A stretch of 64,000 nt of DNA from Anaerostipes hadrus ATCC 29173 = JCM 17467 (GTDB lineage Bacteria > Bacillota > Clostridia > Lachnospirales > Lachnospiraceae): NCBI RefSeq assembly GCF_030296915.1, contig NZ_AP028031.1, positions 1,607,501-1,671,500 on the forward strand, read 5' to 3'. Of the stretch, positions 26,393-35,204 are shown piece after piece; position 1 is the stretch's first letter; the number at the start of each line of letters is the position of its first letter. Under the pieces are notes generated by a model. That model searched no databases, was not told where the DNA came from, and was given only the letters and a program-made list of their open reading frames with translations. Position numbers and translations under genes: made by a program.

Positions 26393-26761
26393 ATGAGTAA
26401 ATATTATTCTATCAATAAATTTTCAAAAATATTAGGTATATCGGTTCAAACATTAAGGAATTGGGATAAAAAGGGGAAACTTCATCCACATCACACTTCC
26501 AGTAATGGATATAGATATTATTCGCATGAGCAATTAAATCAAGTTATGAATGTAAAACCTAATTTAGATAGAAAAGAACTTATGAAATGAATATCTCAAA
26601 ATAAAGTGGACAAGGTGGTTGTTTTTTATAAAGACAGATTGTTACGATTTGGATTTGAATTCAAACGTGCCAATAAAGCAAGAAAACTTGTAAAAGAACT
26701 GATAGATGATGGTGGTGAAGAAGATGATAAAAACAATTCGAGTCATGCTGATCCCAAATAA
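26393..26761 (+). pseudogene. tnpA: IS607-type transposase (serine recombinase) TnpA, internally deleted
   Basis: The frame starts at ATG 26393 (GGAGG 8 bases upstream) with a MerR-like HTH (YSINKFSKILGISVQTLRNW). It runs into TGA at 26588, and the same frame continues as ISQNKVDKVVVFYKDRLLRFGFE, here shown by its key block KDRLLRFGFE, then KRANKARKLVKELIDD to TAA 26759-26761. Compared with intact relatives, the catalytic segment with YCRVSS is missing after NLDR, an Arg codon (CGA) appears as TGA, and about 50 residues are missing after RFGFE. Reading frame is kept throughout. It cannot catalyse transposition. Confidence 0.85.
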
Positions 26762-27899
26762 TAAACAGAATACAAAACTTTTTCGATATGCCAATACTGC
26801 CAGATTCGCTTATAACTGGGCGTTAGGAAGAGAAAAAGAAAACTATAAAAATGGTGGTAAGTTCCTATCGGATAGTAATCTGAGAAAAGAATTTACACAA
26901 TTAAAGAAAACAGAGGAATATTCCTGGTTAAATGAAGTTTCAAATAATGTAACAAAACAAGCGATCAAAGATGCTTGTCATGCATATAAGAGATTTTTCA
27001 AAGGATGTTCAAAGTTTCCGAAATTCAAAAGCCGAAAATTTTCTATACCATCTTTTTATCAGGATAATGTAAAGATCCAATTTTCAGATACGCATGTAAA
27101 AATTGAGGGTTTTGCTGCTTCCAAAAAGAAGAATAAGCAAAAGATAAACTGGATCAGACTTGCGGAAAAGAATCGGATACCTACGGATTGTAACTATAGT
27201 AATCCCCGTATTAAATATGATGGGATCAACTGGTGGATCACAGTAGGCATTGAATACGAAGACTCTGTTACCGTTCCCTCCAATGATGGGATAGGGATCG
27301 ATCTAGGGATCAAAGATCTAGCGATATGTTCTGACGGTAATAAATATAAGAACATCAATAAAACGAAAAAAGTTAAGAAACTAGAGAAACAAAAACGCAG
27401 ATTACAGCGTAGCATCTCTCGTTCATACGAGAACAATAAACAAGGAAAGGAATACTGTAAAACGAAGAATGTGATCAAAAAGGAAAAACTTTTATTAATA
27501 TTAAATCATAGACTAACCAATATCCGTCATGATCATTTACATCATATAACATCAGAGATCGTAAAACGAGAACCAAGTTTTATCTGTATCGAAGATCTAA
27601 ATGTAAAGGGAATGATGAAAAACAGACATTTATCCAAAGCAGTTCAACAACAGGGATTTTATGAATTTAGGCGGCAGATGGAATATAAATCTGAGTGGAA
27701 CAATATTCAGGTGATCATTGCAGATCGATTTTTTCCAAGTTCTAAATTATGCAGCTGTTGTGGAAAGATCAAAAAAGATCTGAAGTTATCAGAACGTATT
27801 TACAAATGTGAATGTGGAAATGTAATTGACAGAGATCTTCAGGCAGCTTTGAATCTTAAAAAATATGGAGAGGATGTTCTGAAACGATCTGTAGCATAA
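26724..27899 (+). CDS. tnpB: RNA-guided endonuclease TnpB (IS607-associated)
   Basis: 391 residues. After an N-terminal helical domain (TRFAYNWALGREKE-type segment near 25), the RuvC-like nuclease has its first Asp in GIDLGIKDLAICSD (about 195), the Glu in FICIEDLNVKGM (about 293) and the last Asp in VIDRDLQAALNLK (about 372). A zinc ribbon CSCCGK...CECG lies between them. All catalytic residues are present, so the nuclease looks functional although its tnpA partner is decayed. ATG 26724 overlaps the tnpA remnant, as in intact IS607 elements; ATG 26706 is an alternative. It cleaves DNA guided by an RNA made from the element's right end. Confidence 0.92.
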   Translation: MIKTIRVMLIPNNKQNTKLFRYANTARFAYNWALGREKENYKNGGKFLSDSNLRKEFTQLKKTEEYSWLNEVSNNVTKQAIKDACHAYKRFFKGCSKFPKFKSRKFSIPSFYQDNVKIQFSDTHVKIEGFAASKKKNKQKINWIRLAEKNRIPTDCNYSNPRIKYDGINWWITVGIEYEDSVTVPSNDGIGIDLGIKDLAICSDGNKYKNINKTKKVKKLEKQKRRLQRSISRSYENNKQGKEYCKTKNVIKKEKLLLILNHRLTNIRHDHLHHITSEIVKREPSFICIEDLNVKGMMKNRHLSKAVQQQGFYEFRRQMEYKSEWNNIQVIIADRFFPSSKLCSCCGKIKKDLKLSERIYKCECGNVIDRDLQAALNLKKYGEDVLKRSVA

Positions 27900-28068
27900 T
27901 ATGTTCAAGTGATTACAGATATGTACTGATACGTTAGTCAGGAATTAACGCCTATGGAGAGTACAGGAACTTGTGAGTAGTACATGAATTGATTCGTTAC
28001 AAAAGCATACTCGTTGAAGTAGGAATGAAACATAAAGGTTTATAACTTTTTATAAGTTTTCAGTAACG
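27850..28068 (+). ncRNA. Probable omega RNA scaffold of TnpB (right end of the element)
   Basis: In TnpB elements the guide RNA covers the 3' end of tnpB and the right end, and its guide comes from the flanking DNA. Here the non-coding 170 bases contain ACGCCTATGGAGAGTACAGG and GTTGAAGTAGGAATGAAAC. The second resembles the GAAGCAGGAAT block common before the end of such scaffolds. The 5' limit is a guess. The following guide would read over the lysR start codon. Confidence 0.5.
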
Positions 28069-28074
28069 GTATGT

Positions 28075-28965
28075 ATGAATTTAAATCAACTATACTATTT
28101 TCAAAAGGTCGCACAATTACAACATTATCACCAGGCAGCCAAAGAATTAAATATCTCTCAACCTAGTTTAAGCCGTTCGATTGCTAATCTTGAAGAAGAA
28201 TTAGGTGTTTCTTTATTTCAGAAAAACGGACGTAATATCGAACTTACCAAATACGGCTCTATCTTTTTGGAACATGTCAATCGTATTATAGATGAAATCA
28301 AAATTGCTGAAAATAAAATGAAATCCTTAGCTGGCAGTTCCAGCGGGCACATTGATATCGGATATGTATTTCCACTTGCCAAAAGTTATATTCCAAGACT
28401 TGTACGAAGTTTCTTAAATCAGCAGGAAAATCATGAGATCACGTTTTCTCTAAGTCAGGAGATCACAAAAAATCTAATTGCGGATCTGAAAAATGAAAAA
28501 TATGATGTCGTTTTTGGTTCTCTCGTTGCCGATGAACCGGAAATTGAGTTTGTTCCGGTTGTTAATCAGGAAATGGTGATCATTACCCCGCCAGAGCATC
28601 CTTTAAAATATAAGAAGAAACTCGTTTTAGAGGATCTGCTGGATTATCCAGTCATTGGTTATGATAAGACTTCTGGTCTTGGACGTTTTACTAATTCTAT
28701 TTACAAACAAAACCATATCAAACCGTCTATCGCTTTTGAATCTTCGGATGAAAATGCCATCGCTTCCCTTGTTGCAGAAGATTTTGGGATTGGTTTTGTT
28801 GCACATGTAGAATCATTACAGGCATATGATGTGGAAATCCTACATCTTAGTAATGTAAAACCTTACCACACTGTTTATATGGCTTATCTTAAAAATATGC
28901 CGATGATCCCTGCTGTTCGTAAGTTTATTGAATTCACAAAAGAAACAATAGATATTTTTTATTGA
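28075..28965 (+). CDS. LysR-family regulator (second copy)
   Basis: 296 residues. The HTH is LNISQPSLSRSIANLEEELG, followed by a LysR effector domain. The N-terminus MNLNQLYYFQ closely matches the LysR at 16384 (MNLNHLYYFR), and similarity continues over the full length, so the two are paralogs. No ribosome site lies directly upstream. The IS607-type element appears to have landed 6-7 bases before the ATG and moved the SD sequence and promoter 1.8 kb away. Expression may now be lost or depend on transcription leaving tnpB. It is followed by the second enoate reductase in the same direction. Confidence 0.87.
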   Translation: MNLNQLYYFQKVAQLQHYHQAAKELNISQPSLSRSIANLEEELGVSLFQKNGRNIELTKYGSIFLEHVNRIIDEIKIAENKMKSLAGSSSGHIDIGYVFPLAKSYIPRLVRSFLNQQENHEITFSLSQEITKNLIADLKNEKYDVVFGSLVADEPEIEFVPVVNQEMVIITPPEHPLKYKKKLVLEDLLDYPVIGYDKTSGLGRFTNSIYKQNHIKPSIAFESSDENAIASLVAEDFGIGFVAHVESLQAYDVEILHLSNVKPYHTVYMAYLKNMPMIPAVRKFIEFTKETIDIFY

Positions 28966-28984
28966 TTCTTCAAAAAAGATTTAT

Positions 28985-29013
28985 TTGTTAAATAATTAAC
29001 CGTGTGTTATACT
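28985..29013 (+). promoter_or_regulatory. SigA-type promoter of the second enoate reductase
   Basis: TTGTTA (28985-28990) and TATACT (29008-29013) are separated by 17 bases. The leader of about 105 bases carries ATCATAAA...TTTATGAT (29020-29049), which shares CATAAA/TTTATG with the candidate operator at 17291, and short tandem repeats of GATTTAATTTTTTG at 29071-29110. Confidence 0.6.
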
Positions 29014-29122
29014 AAAGCCATCATAAATCATTCACCCAATTTTTATGATTCTAACAACCTCGGATTATATGGAATTTAATTTTTTGATTTTTTGGATTTA
29101 ATTTTTTGGAGGTTCAATTCTA

Positions 29123-31120
29123 ATGAAAAGCAACTATAAAAACATTTTCACACCATTAACAATTAAGAACATGACAATGAGAAACCGCATCATGATGACA
29201 CCAATGGGAACTAACTACGGTGAACAGACAGGAGAAATGAGTTTCTTACACATTGATTACTATACAGAAAGAGCAAAAGGCGGAGTTGGTCTGATCATGG
29301 TTGAAAACGCAAGTGTTGATTCACCACTTGGATCTAACGGAACAACTCAGATCCGTATCGATCATGACAACTATATGCCTCGTTTCTTCAAATTATGTGA
29401 AACATTACACGCTCACGGAGCTTGCGTTGGTGTTCAGTTAAACCACGCTGGTGCTTCTGCTCAGTCTAAGAGAACAAATATGCAGCCAGTATCTGCATCT
29501 GATATTCCTTCTAAAGCAGGTGGAGAGATTCCTCGTCCTCTGAAAGTAGAAGAAATTTATGAAATCGTTAAAAAATATGGAGAAGCTGCTGCTCGTGCAC
29601 AGGCTTGTGGATTTGACTGCGTTGAGATCCATGCAGGACATTCTTACTTATTAAGTCAGTTTATGTCTCCTACAACAAACAAACGTACAGATGAATTCGG
29701 TGGATGTCCAGAAAACCGTGCCCGCTTCACAAAATTAGTTGTTGAAGAAGTTCGTAAACAGGTTGGACCTATGTTCCCTATCTTCGTTCGTATCAGTGCT
29801 GATGAACTGATGGAAGGTGGAAACACATTAGAAGATACTTTAGAGTTACTTTCTTACTTCCAGGAAGAAGTTGATGCATTTGACGTATCTGCTGGATTAA
29901 ATGGTTCTCTTCAGTTCCAGATCGATGCCAACTACTTAAAAGATGGTTGGAGATCTTACATGGCAAAAGCTGTCAGAGAAAAATACAACAAACCTTGTGT
30001 AACTATGGGTAACATCCGTGATCCTCGTGTCGCTGACGATATCTTAGAGCGTGGAGATGCTGATATCATCGGTATGGGTCGTGGACTGATTGCTGATCCT
30101 CACTGGGTGAAAAAAGTTGCTACAGGACATGAAGATGACATCAGAAAATGTATTTCTTGTAACATCGGATGTGCTGGAAACCGTATCGGAGTTAACCGTC
30201 CAATCCGTTGTACAGTAAACCCTACTGTAAACTCTGGATTTGATTATAAAAAGAAAAAAGTAAATAAACCTTGTAACGTTGTTGTTATCGGTGGTGGTAC
30301 TGCTGGTCTTGAAGCTGCTTGTACAGCTGCTGAAGTTGGATGTACTACATTCTTATTCGAAAAGAATGATCACCTTGGTGGATTAGCTGTTGAAATCTCT
30401 AAGATTCCAGATAAGAAACGTTTAAGAGACTTCCCTGACTACCTTGTACACCGTGCTTCTAAATTAACAAACCTGTTTATCTTCAAAGGACAGGAAGCAA
30501 CTCTGCCATTAATTAAAGCACTGCATCCAAACATCATCGTAAACTCAACAGGTTCTAATCCTTTACTTCCACCAATCAAAGGATTACATGACCACATCGA
30601 CAAAGAAGGATCTAAAGTAGCTTCTATCACAGGAATGATCAACCACTTAGCTGATTATCCAGAAAACTGCACAGGTAAGAAAGTTGTTGTCGTTGGTGGT
30701 GGAGCTGTAGGTCTTGACGTTGTTGAATACTTTGCTCCAAAAGGTGCGCAGGTAAGCATCGTAGAAATGATGCCTCAGATTGGTAAAGACTTAGATCCAG
30801 TATCTAAATGTGGAACAAACACATTAATGAGAGAACACAATGTAAATCAGATGACTGAAACAGCTCTTTGCGAAGTAAAAGCTGATGCATTCACAGTAAA
30901 AGCTAATGGAGAAGAAAAAGATCTTCCTTTCGATTATGGATTCGTATGCTTAGGAATGAGAGCAAACGCTCCTGTTCTTGATGAAATCCGTGAAGCATTC
31001 GCTGATACTAACGTTGAAATCATTAATATCGGTGACAGCGTACGTGCTAGAAGAATCATTGATGGTGTTCAGGAAGGACATAACATCTTAAATGTACTTG
31101 CAGATCATGAATATCTGTAA
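29123..31120 (+). CDS. Enoate reductase / 2,4-dienoyl-CoA reductase-type flavoprotein (second copy)
   Basis: 665 residues with the same layout as the protein at 17399. It has an FMN barrel (NRIMMTPMGTN, EIHAGHSYLLSQFMSPTTN), a 4Fe-4S site (CISCNIGCAGN and a Cys after IRC, near 345) and an FAD/NAD(P)H module with VVVIGGGTAGLEAA and VVVVGGGAVGLDVVEYF. By eye the two copies share well over half their residues. TTTGGAGG is the ribosome site. EIHAGH has the His usual in active enoate reductases where the first copy has Gln (EIQAGH), so the two may differ in substrate. The role is as for the first copy. Confidence 0.88.
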   Translation: MKSNYKNIFTPLTIKNMTMRNRIMMTPMGTNYGEQTGEMSFLHIDYYTERAKGGVGLIMVENASVDSPLGSNGTTQIRIDHDNYMPRFFKLCETLHAHGACVGVQLNHAGASAQSKRTNMQPVSASDIPSKAGGEIPRPLKVEEIYEIVKKYGEAAARAQACGFDCVEIHAGHSYLLSQFMSPTTNKRTDEFGGCPENRARFTKLVVEEVRKQVGPMFPIFVRISADELMEGGNTLEDTLELLSYFQEEVDAFDVSAGLNGSLQFQIDANYLKDGWRSYMAKAVREKYNKPCVTMGNIRDPRVADDILERGDADIIGMGRGLIADPHWVKKVATGHEDDIRKCISCNIGCAGNRIGVNRPIRCTVNPTVNSGFDYKKKKVNKPCNVVVIGGGTAGLEAACTAAEVGCTTFLFEKNDHLGGLAVEISKIPDKKRLRDFPDYLVHRASKLTNLFIFKGQEATLPLIKALHPNIIVNSTGSNPLLPPIKGLHDHIDKEGSKVASITGMINHLADYPENCTGKKVVVVGGGAVGLDVVEYFAPKGAQVSIVEMMPQIGKDLDPVSKCGTNTLMREHNVNQMTETALCEVKADAFTVKANGEEKDLPFDYGFVCLGMRANAPVLDEIREAFADTNVEIINIGDSVRARRIIDGVQEGHNILNVLADHEYL

Positions 31121-31221
31121 GATATAACAAAACATATAATAATAACAATCATACAATAAAGAAAGCGGTTTAAATTTTAACTTGCTATCCTACCTACCTT
31201 AAAAATAAATATAAAAGTTGC

Positions 31222-31264
31222 AAAAACCCCTGAAGAAAATCAATTCTTCAGGGGTTTTTGTTTT
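31222..31264. terminator. Bidirectional terminator
   Basis: AAAAACCCCTGAAGAA pairs with TTCTTCAGGGGTTTTT around a short loop. It lies between the convergent reductase (plus) and anti-sigma gene (minus). Confidence 0.92.
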
Positions 31265-32250
31265 CATGGTTTGATCTTAAGCTTCTGCCCTTCTTCTGTT
31301 TTCAATGTGTACGTTAGATCTTTTTCATCCAATTCATATGTCATCTGATCATCATTTTCTCTTGTTCCATACAGATATTCATTTCCTGTAAATTCATCCA
31401 AGAAAGCTTCAAAATAGACTTTATCACCTCTCTGATTGGTTCCAGACAACAATATTTCTTCATTCTTTATCTTAGTCTGCTGTTTCTTTAGCACTTTTAT
31501 TGTAATGATCTGGTCAATTGGTGTTACGATCAGATCATCTAATTGAATTGTCTGGCCTTTTACTTTGATTTCTTGATCGATGCTCACTGTTTTTGTTGCT
31601 TTTTTGAACCTTTGATTCTTTAATACAAATTTAAAATGATACAACTTGTTTTTTACCCGGACTTTTAATGATATTTTAGGATTTACTGGTATATCCTGCC
31701 GTTGATAGTTGACTGATAAGAAATGTATCGTTCCTTTTTTAACATTTTCTTTTCCTAAAACTGCATATCCTCTGTTTTCTTCTGGTTCCTGATCGTTTAT
31801 CTTCATATCTTCCATCTGAACATCTTTTAATTTTGTCTTTGTTTTGTCTTTGTTTGTTACCAGAACAGAACACCTTAATTGCTGGTCACTTGCGATGGCA
31901 TCTTTTAATGTTATCGTTATGTCTTTGTCTTGTTTTACCTGATCTACATGCGTTACATAAGTATCTTCTTCTGTTTTTCCAAGATGCTCGCCAATTCCGA
32001 CAATTGATTTTAATGCCTTTGCAAATGCGGTATCCCTAATTGGTGTGATCGCCACGCACAAGCCAAATACGACACATGCGGCAGGGATATAATACCACTT
32101 AAACTGCTTCTTCTTTTGTTGTCCTTTTGTTGTAATTCCTGTACTTTCATAGAATTGTTTCTTTATATGCTCTTTTTCTGTTTTTGTCAGTTTTTCTTCC
32201 TCTTCTGGAACAAACTTTTCTAAATTGATTTCTCTATATTCTCGTTTCAT
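31264..32250 (-). CDS. Anti-sigma factor-like membrane protein (DUF4179 type)
   Basis: 328 residues. A charged cytoplasmic N-terminus of about 65 residues is followed by one membrane helix (YYIPAACVVFGLCVAITPI, about 66-84) and an extracellular region beginning with the DUF4179-like SIVGIGEHLGK block. The gene overlaps the ECF sigma gene by 17 bases, so it most likely encodes the cognate anti-sigma. ATG 32250 with GGGGG 8 bases upstream is preferred to GTG 32259. The signal sensed is unknown. Confidence 0.75.
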   Translation of the reverse strand: MKREYREINLEKFVPEEEEKLTKTEKEHIKKQFYESTGITTKGQQKKKQFKWYYIPAACVVFGLCVAITPIRDTAFAKALKSIVGIGEHLGKTEEDTYVTHVDQVKQDKDITITLKDAIASDQQLRCSVLVTNKDKTKTKLKDVQMEDMKINDQEPEENRGYAVLGKENVKKGTIHFLSVNYQRQDIPVNPKISLKVRVKNKLYHFKFVLKNQRFKKATKTVSIDQEIKVKGQTIQLDDLIVTPIDQIITIKVLKKQQTKIKNEEILLSGTNQRGDKVYFEAFLDEFTGNEYLYGTRENDDQMTYELDEKDLTYTLKTEEGQKLKIKP

Positions 32251-32833
32251 TACCCTCACCCCCGTAATCTTTGTCTTTGAAAAATTTCCGAATCTTTTTC
32301 TTTCCTTTGGAAATTCTTGAGTAAATACGGTCTCTGTGCAGCCCTGTTTCTACTGAAATCTGTGCAACTGACTGTTCTTTTACATATCTTCGGTAAAATA
32401 AATCCTTATCTTCTTCCGAAAGACATTTTAGCAGTTTTCCCAATTCTTCATCGGATGCATCTGCTTCTGCTTGTAAAAATCCTCGCTCTTCCTGATACAG
32501 TTGTTTGATTTCTTTGATCGATTCTTCTTCATACATGCTAATCTCTTTTGATGTTCTTTTTAATTCCTTTCGAAGAAGATCAATCGCTTTGTATTTTGCA
32601 ATGGCACACAGAAAAGCTTTGAAATCTCCTTTTTTCGTATCAAATCTTTCTGGATGATTCCAAACCGCCAACAGACAATCATTGAAACACTCTTCCCAAT
32701 GGTCTTTCTGATCATAAAGATTTTTAAGAAGTACCGTTTTGATCAGGCCTCCATATTGATCTATGATGTAATCGATCGCCTGTGGATTTTTCTTCTTTAA
32801 TTGTTTTATCAAATTTTGTTCCTTGATCTTCAC
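32234..32833 (-). CDS. ECF-type RNA polymerase sigma factor
   Basis: 199 residues. Region 2 (about 15-85) contains WEECFNDCLLAVWNHPERFD and FKAFLCAIAKYKAIDLLRKE; region 4 (about 135-190) has FYRRYVKEQSVAQISVETGL and an HTH ending RISKGKKKIRKF. GTG 32833 is proposed as the start, since GGAGG lies 8 bases before it; ATG 32848 contains that site. Translation is coupled to the downstream anti-sigma by overlap. Confidence 0.85.
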   Translation of the reverse strand: MKIKEQNLIKQLKKKNPQAIDYIIDQYGGLIKTVLLKNLYDQKDHWEECFNDCLLAVWNHPERFDTKKGDFKAFLCAIAKYKAIDLLRKELKRTSKEISMYEEESIKEIKQLYQEERGFLQAEADASDEELGKLLKCLSEEDKDLFYRRYVKEQSVAQISVETGLHRDRIYSRISKGKKKIRKFFKDKDYGGEGNETRI

Positions 32834-33030
32834 ATATTTACCCTCCATATCTTACTGTATACAGTACTTTTATTTACCGGTCTATTTATTACTTCGTATT
32901 GGAAATGAAAAATCTGTCCATTTTTATCTATTTTTCCATTATGTCTTAAGAAAAGTGAAAGAAAAACATCAACTTATTCGTTTCTTTTCTTTGTTAAGAT
33001 CATATCATAACGATCAAGGAGGATTTCTTT

Positions 33031-33540
33031 ATGAAAAACAAACGAACTTTTTTACTTCATTTATTATTTGTATTTTATCTGGCGGCACTAACCTGGATCA
33101 TCTTATTTAAGATGGCAGTTTCTTTTGACACGATCGATCATGGGATACGAAGCCTGAATCTGATTCCATTCAAAGGTGCCATGATCACAAATGGACGAAT
33201 CAACTTTTCTGAGATGATCGATAATATTCTTGTTTTCTGCCCTTTTGGAATTTATATTGGAGTTTTGTATCGACGTTGGAATTTGTCTGAGAAAGTGTTG
33301 TCTTTCTTCTCTGTAAGCTTGATTTATGAGGTTCTGCAGTATGTTTTGGCAATTGGACGCAGTGATATTACGGATGTAATCATGAATACAGTTGGGGGAA
33401 TTGTTGGACTTTTGATTTATTCTCTGCTTAATAAGATCTGTCGAAATGAACGTATGACAGAAATTGTTGTATTCATCTGCGCTGCTTTTGGAAGTGCGGC
33501 TGTATCTGGATTTTTATTGGCAATTTTTCACGCTAATTAA
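33031..33540 (+). CDS. VanZ-family membrane protein
   Basis: 169 residues with about four to five hydrophobic segments and the VanZ-like NLIPFKG, DNILVFCPFGIYIGVLYR and YEVLQYVLAIGRSDITDVIMNTVGGIVG signatures, of which the key residues are E-x2-Q and D-x2-D. AAGGAGG precedes the ATG. VanZ proteins occur widely in Firmicutes; in some cases they give low-level teicoplanin resistance, but for most the role is unknown. It stands alone, divergent from the sigma operon. Confidence 0.85.
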   Translation: MKNKRTFLLHLLFVFYLAALTWIILFKMAVSFDTIDHGIRSLNLIPFKGAMITNGRINFSEMIDNILVFCPFGIYIGVLYRRWNLSEKVLSFFSVSLIYEVLQYVLAIGRSDITDVIMNTVGGIVGLLIYSLLNKICRNERMTEIVVFICAAFGSAAVSGFLLAIFHAN

Positions 33541-33790
33541 ATTTGAATTTAGTCTTTGATGTATGTGATGGAAATAAAGGCTATCGGAATTCCCGTAGGT
33601 TGTTTCCTGTTATAGGTTAAAGGATTCCAATTTAAGTAATATACGACAACAGTTTTTTCCTTACAAATTTCTGTTTGTCTGGAACTAAATTAATATTCTA
33701 GAACCTATTATATTTCATCATCTCTCTGCTATCAATATGTTTTATCATATACTCATAGCCTACAATTGGCCAATCAAATTAAATTTTACA
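33541..33790. other. Intergenic region with no recognised feature
   Basis: About 250 bases between vanZ and the metY terminator. The only structure seen is a weak A/T-rich stretch; no gene, riboswitch or repeat is supported. Confidence 0.5.
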
Positions 33791-33836
33791 AAAAATGCCT
33801 GAACAAGCTTATCCTACACTTATCCAGGCATTTTCG
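33791..33836 (-). terminator. Probable terminator of the metY gene
   Basis: AAAATGCCTG pairs with CAGGCATTTT around a 23-base loop. On the minus strand it is followed by T-rich sequence. It lies about 70 bases past the stop. Confidence 0.6.
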
Positions 33837-33908
33837 TTTTAAGGTCGAGATTATATTATTTTTTAGGAAAATTGACATTTAATTTACATTTCGCAAGAAA
33901 AACTTATC

Positions 33909-35204
33909 TTACTGTACTGCTTTAAAAGCTTCCTCTAAATCTTCGATGATATCATCGATATTTTCTGTACCAATTGACAGACGAATTGTGTTAGGTTTGA
34001 TTCCTGATCCTAATAATTCTTCTTCAGTCATCTGAGAATGTGTTGTAGATGCTGGATGGATGACTAAGGATTTCACGTCTGCTACGTTTGCAAGCAGTGA
34101 GAATAACTCTAAGTGATCAATAAAGTCTTTTGCTTTCTGTGCATCACCTTTGATCTCGAATGTGAAGATAGATCCACCACCGTTAGGGAAGTATTTTTTG
34201 TATAATTCCTGCTGTTCTGGATCGTCAGATACAGATGGATGGTTTACTTTTTCTACTGCTGGATGGTTTTTCAGGTATTCTACAACTTTTAATGCATTTT
34301 GTACATGACGTTCTACTCTTAAGGATAATGTTTCTAATCCCTGTAAGAAGATGAATGCATGAACTGGAGATAATGTTGCTCCTGTGTCACGAAGTAATAA
34401 TGCTCTGATCTTTGTTACGAATGCAGCTGCTCCAACGTCTTTTGTAAAGCTTACTCCATGGTAGCTTGGGTTTGGTTCTACTAATGATGGGAATTTTCCT
34501 GATGCTTCCCAGTCGAATTTACCACCGTCAATGATGACACCACCGATTGTTGTTCCGTGACCACCGATGAATTTTGTTGCTGAATGTACTACGATGTCTG
34601 CTCCATATTCGATTGGTCTTACAAGGTATGGTGTTGCAAATGTATTATCTACGATCAGTGGAATGTTGTGTTCATGAGCGATCGCTGCTGCTTTCTCAAT
34701 GTCTACAACGTCTGAGTTTGGATTTCCTAATGTTTCGATGAATAATAATTTTGTGTTATCTTGGATTGCTGCTCTTACTTCATCTTCATTGAAAATGTCT
34801 ACGAATGTTGTTTCGATTCCGTAATCTGGTAATGTATGCTCTAAGAAGTTGTATGTTCCACCGTAAATATTTTTCGCTGCAACTACGTGATCTCCTGCTT
34901 TTGTAATATTTTCAATCGCATATGTGATCGCTGCTGCTCCAGATGCTACTGCTAATGCTGCAACTCCACCTTCTAGTGCTGCGATTCTCTGTTCAAAAAC
35001 ATCTTCTGTTGGGTTTGTTAATCTTCCGTAGATGTTACCTGCATCTGCAAGTCCGAAACGAGCTGCTGCATGATCGCAATTTCTGAATACATAAGATGAT
35101 GTCTGATAAATAGGTACTGCTCTTGCATCTGTCACTGGATCTGGCTGTTCCTGTCCTACGTGTAACTGTAATGTTTCAAACTTATAATTTCTTTCTTTAC
35201 TCAT
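33909..35204 (-). CDS. metY: O-acetylhomoserine sulfhydrylase
   Basis: PLP enzyme of the Cys/Met metabolism family, 431 residues. It joins O-acetylhomoserine with sulfide to give homocysteine. [42 protein letters not shown] and the PLP-lysine site [16 protein letters not shown] (Lys about 210) are clear. The length of about 430 is typical of MetY rather than the shorter MetB/MetC. It would use sulfide produced by the sulfate operon at the left of the window. A LysR regulator gene lies just upstream, in the same direction. A weak promoter TTGGAC-N18-TAAGAT is seen near 35270-35300. Confidence 0.94.
   Translation of the reverse strand: MSKERNYKFETLQLHVGQEQPDPVTDARAVPIYQTSSYVFRNCDHAAARFGLADAGNIYGRLTNPTEDVFEQRIAALEGGVAALAVASGAAAITYAIENITKAGDHVVAAKNIYGGTYNFLEHTLPDYGIETTFVDIFNEDEVRAAIQDNTKLLFIETLGNPNSDVVDIEKAAAIAHEHNIPLIVDNTFATPYLVRPIEYGADIVVHSATKFIGGHGTTIGGVIIDGGKFDWEASGKFPSLVEPNPSYHGVSFTKDVGAAAFVTKIRALLLRDTGATLSPVHAFIFLQGLETLSLRVERHVQNALKVVEYLKNHPAVEKVNHPSVSDDPEQQELYKKYFPNGGGSIFTFEIKGDAQKAKDFIDHLELFSLLANVADVKSLVIHPASTTHSQMTEEELLGSGIKPNTIRLSIGTENIDDIIEDLEEAFKAVQ

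Larger units (their letters stand above)
26288..28068 (+). mobile_element. IS607-type element with decayed tnpA and intact tnpB
   Basis: The ends are inferred. The left end has CTTATAAAAAATTATAAAT (26309-26327) and the right end its near-exact inverted copy (28039-28057, one or two mismatches in about 18). Outside these, TTAACTGTTAAAA and the complement of TTTTCAGTAAC are also similar. No target duplication is needed: the flanks meet as a GG dinucleotide, the usual IS607 target. Excision rebuilds AAGGAAGG plus TATGT plus the lysR ATG. Contents: a MerR-HTH serine recombinase remnant, a TnpB nuclease and a probable omega RNA. Confidence 0.7.

Noticed and set aside
26330..26590. A stand-alone MerR-like regulator of 86 residues
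   Set aside because: The downstream sequence in the same frame matches the rest of an IS607 recombinase, so this is a broken transposase.
29071..29111. CRISPR-like short repeats
   Set aside because: Repeats are 14 bases, A/T-only and without unique spacers; no cas genes are in the window.
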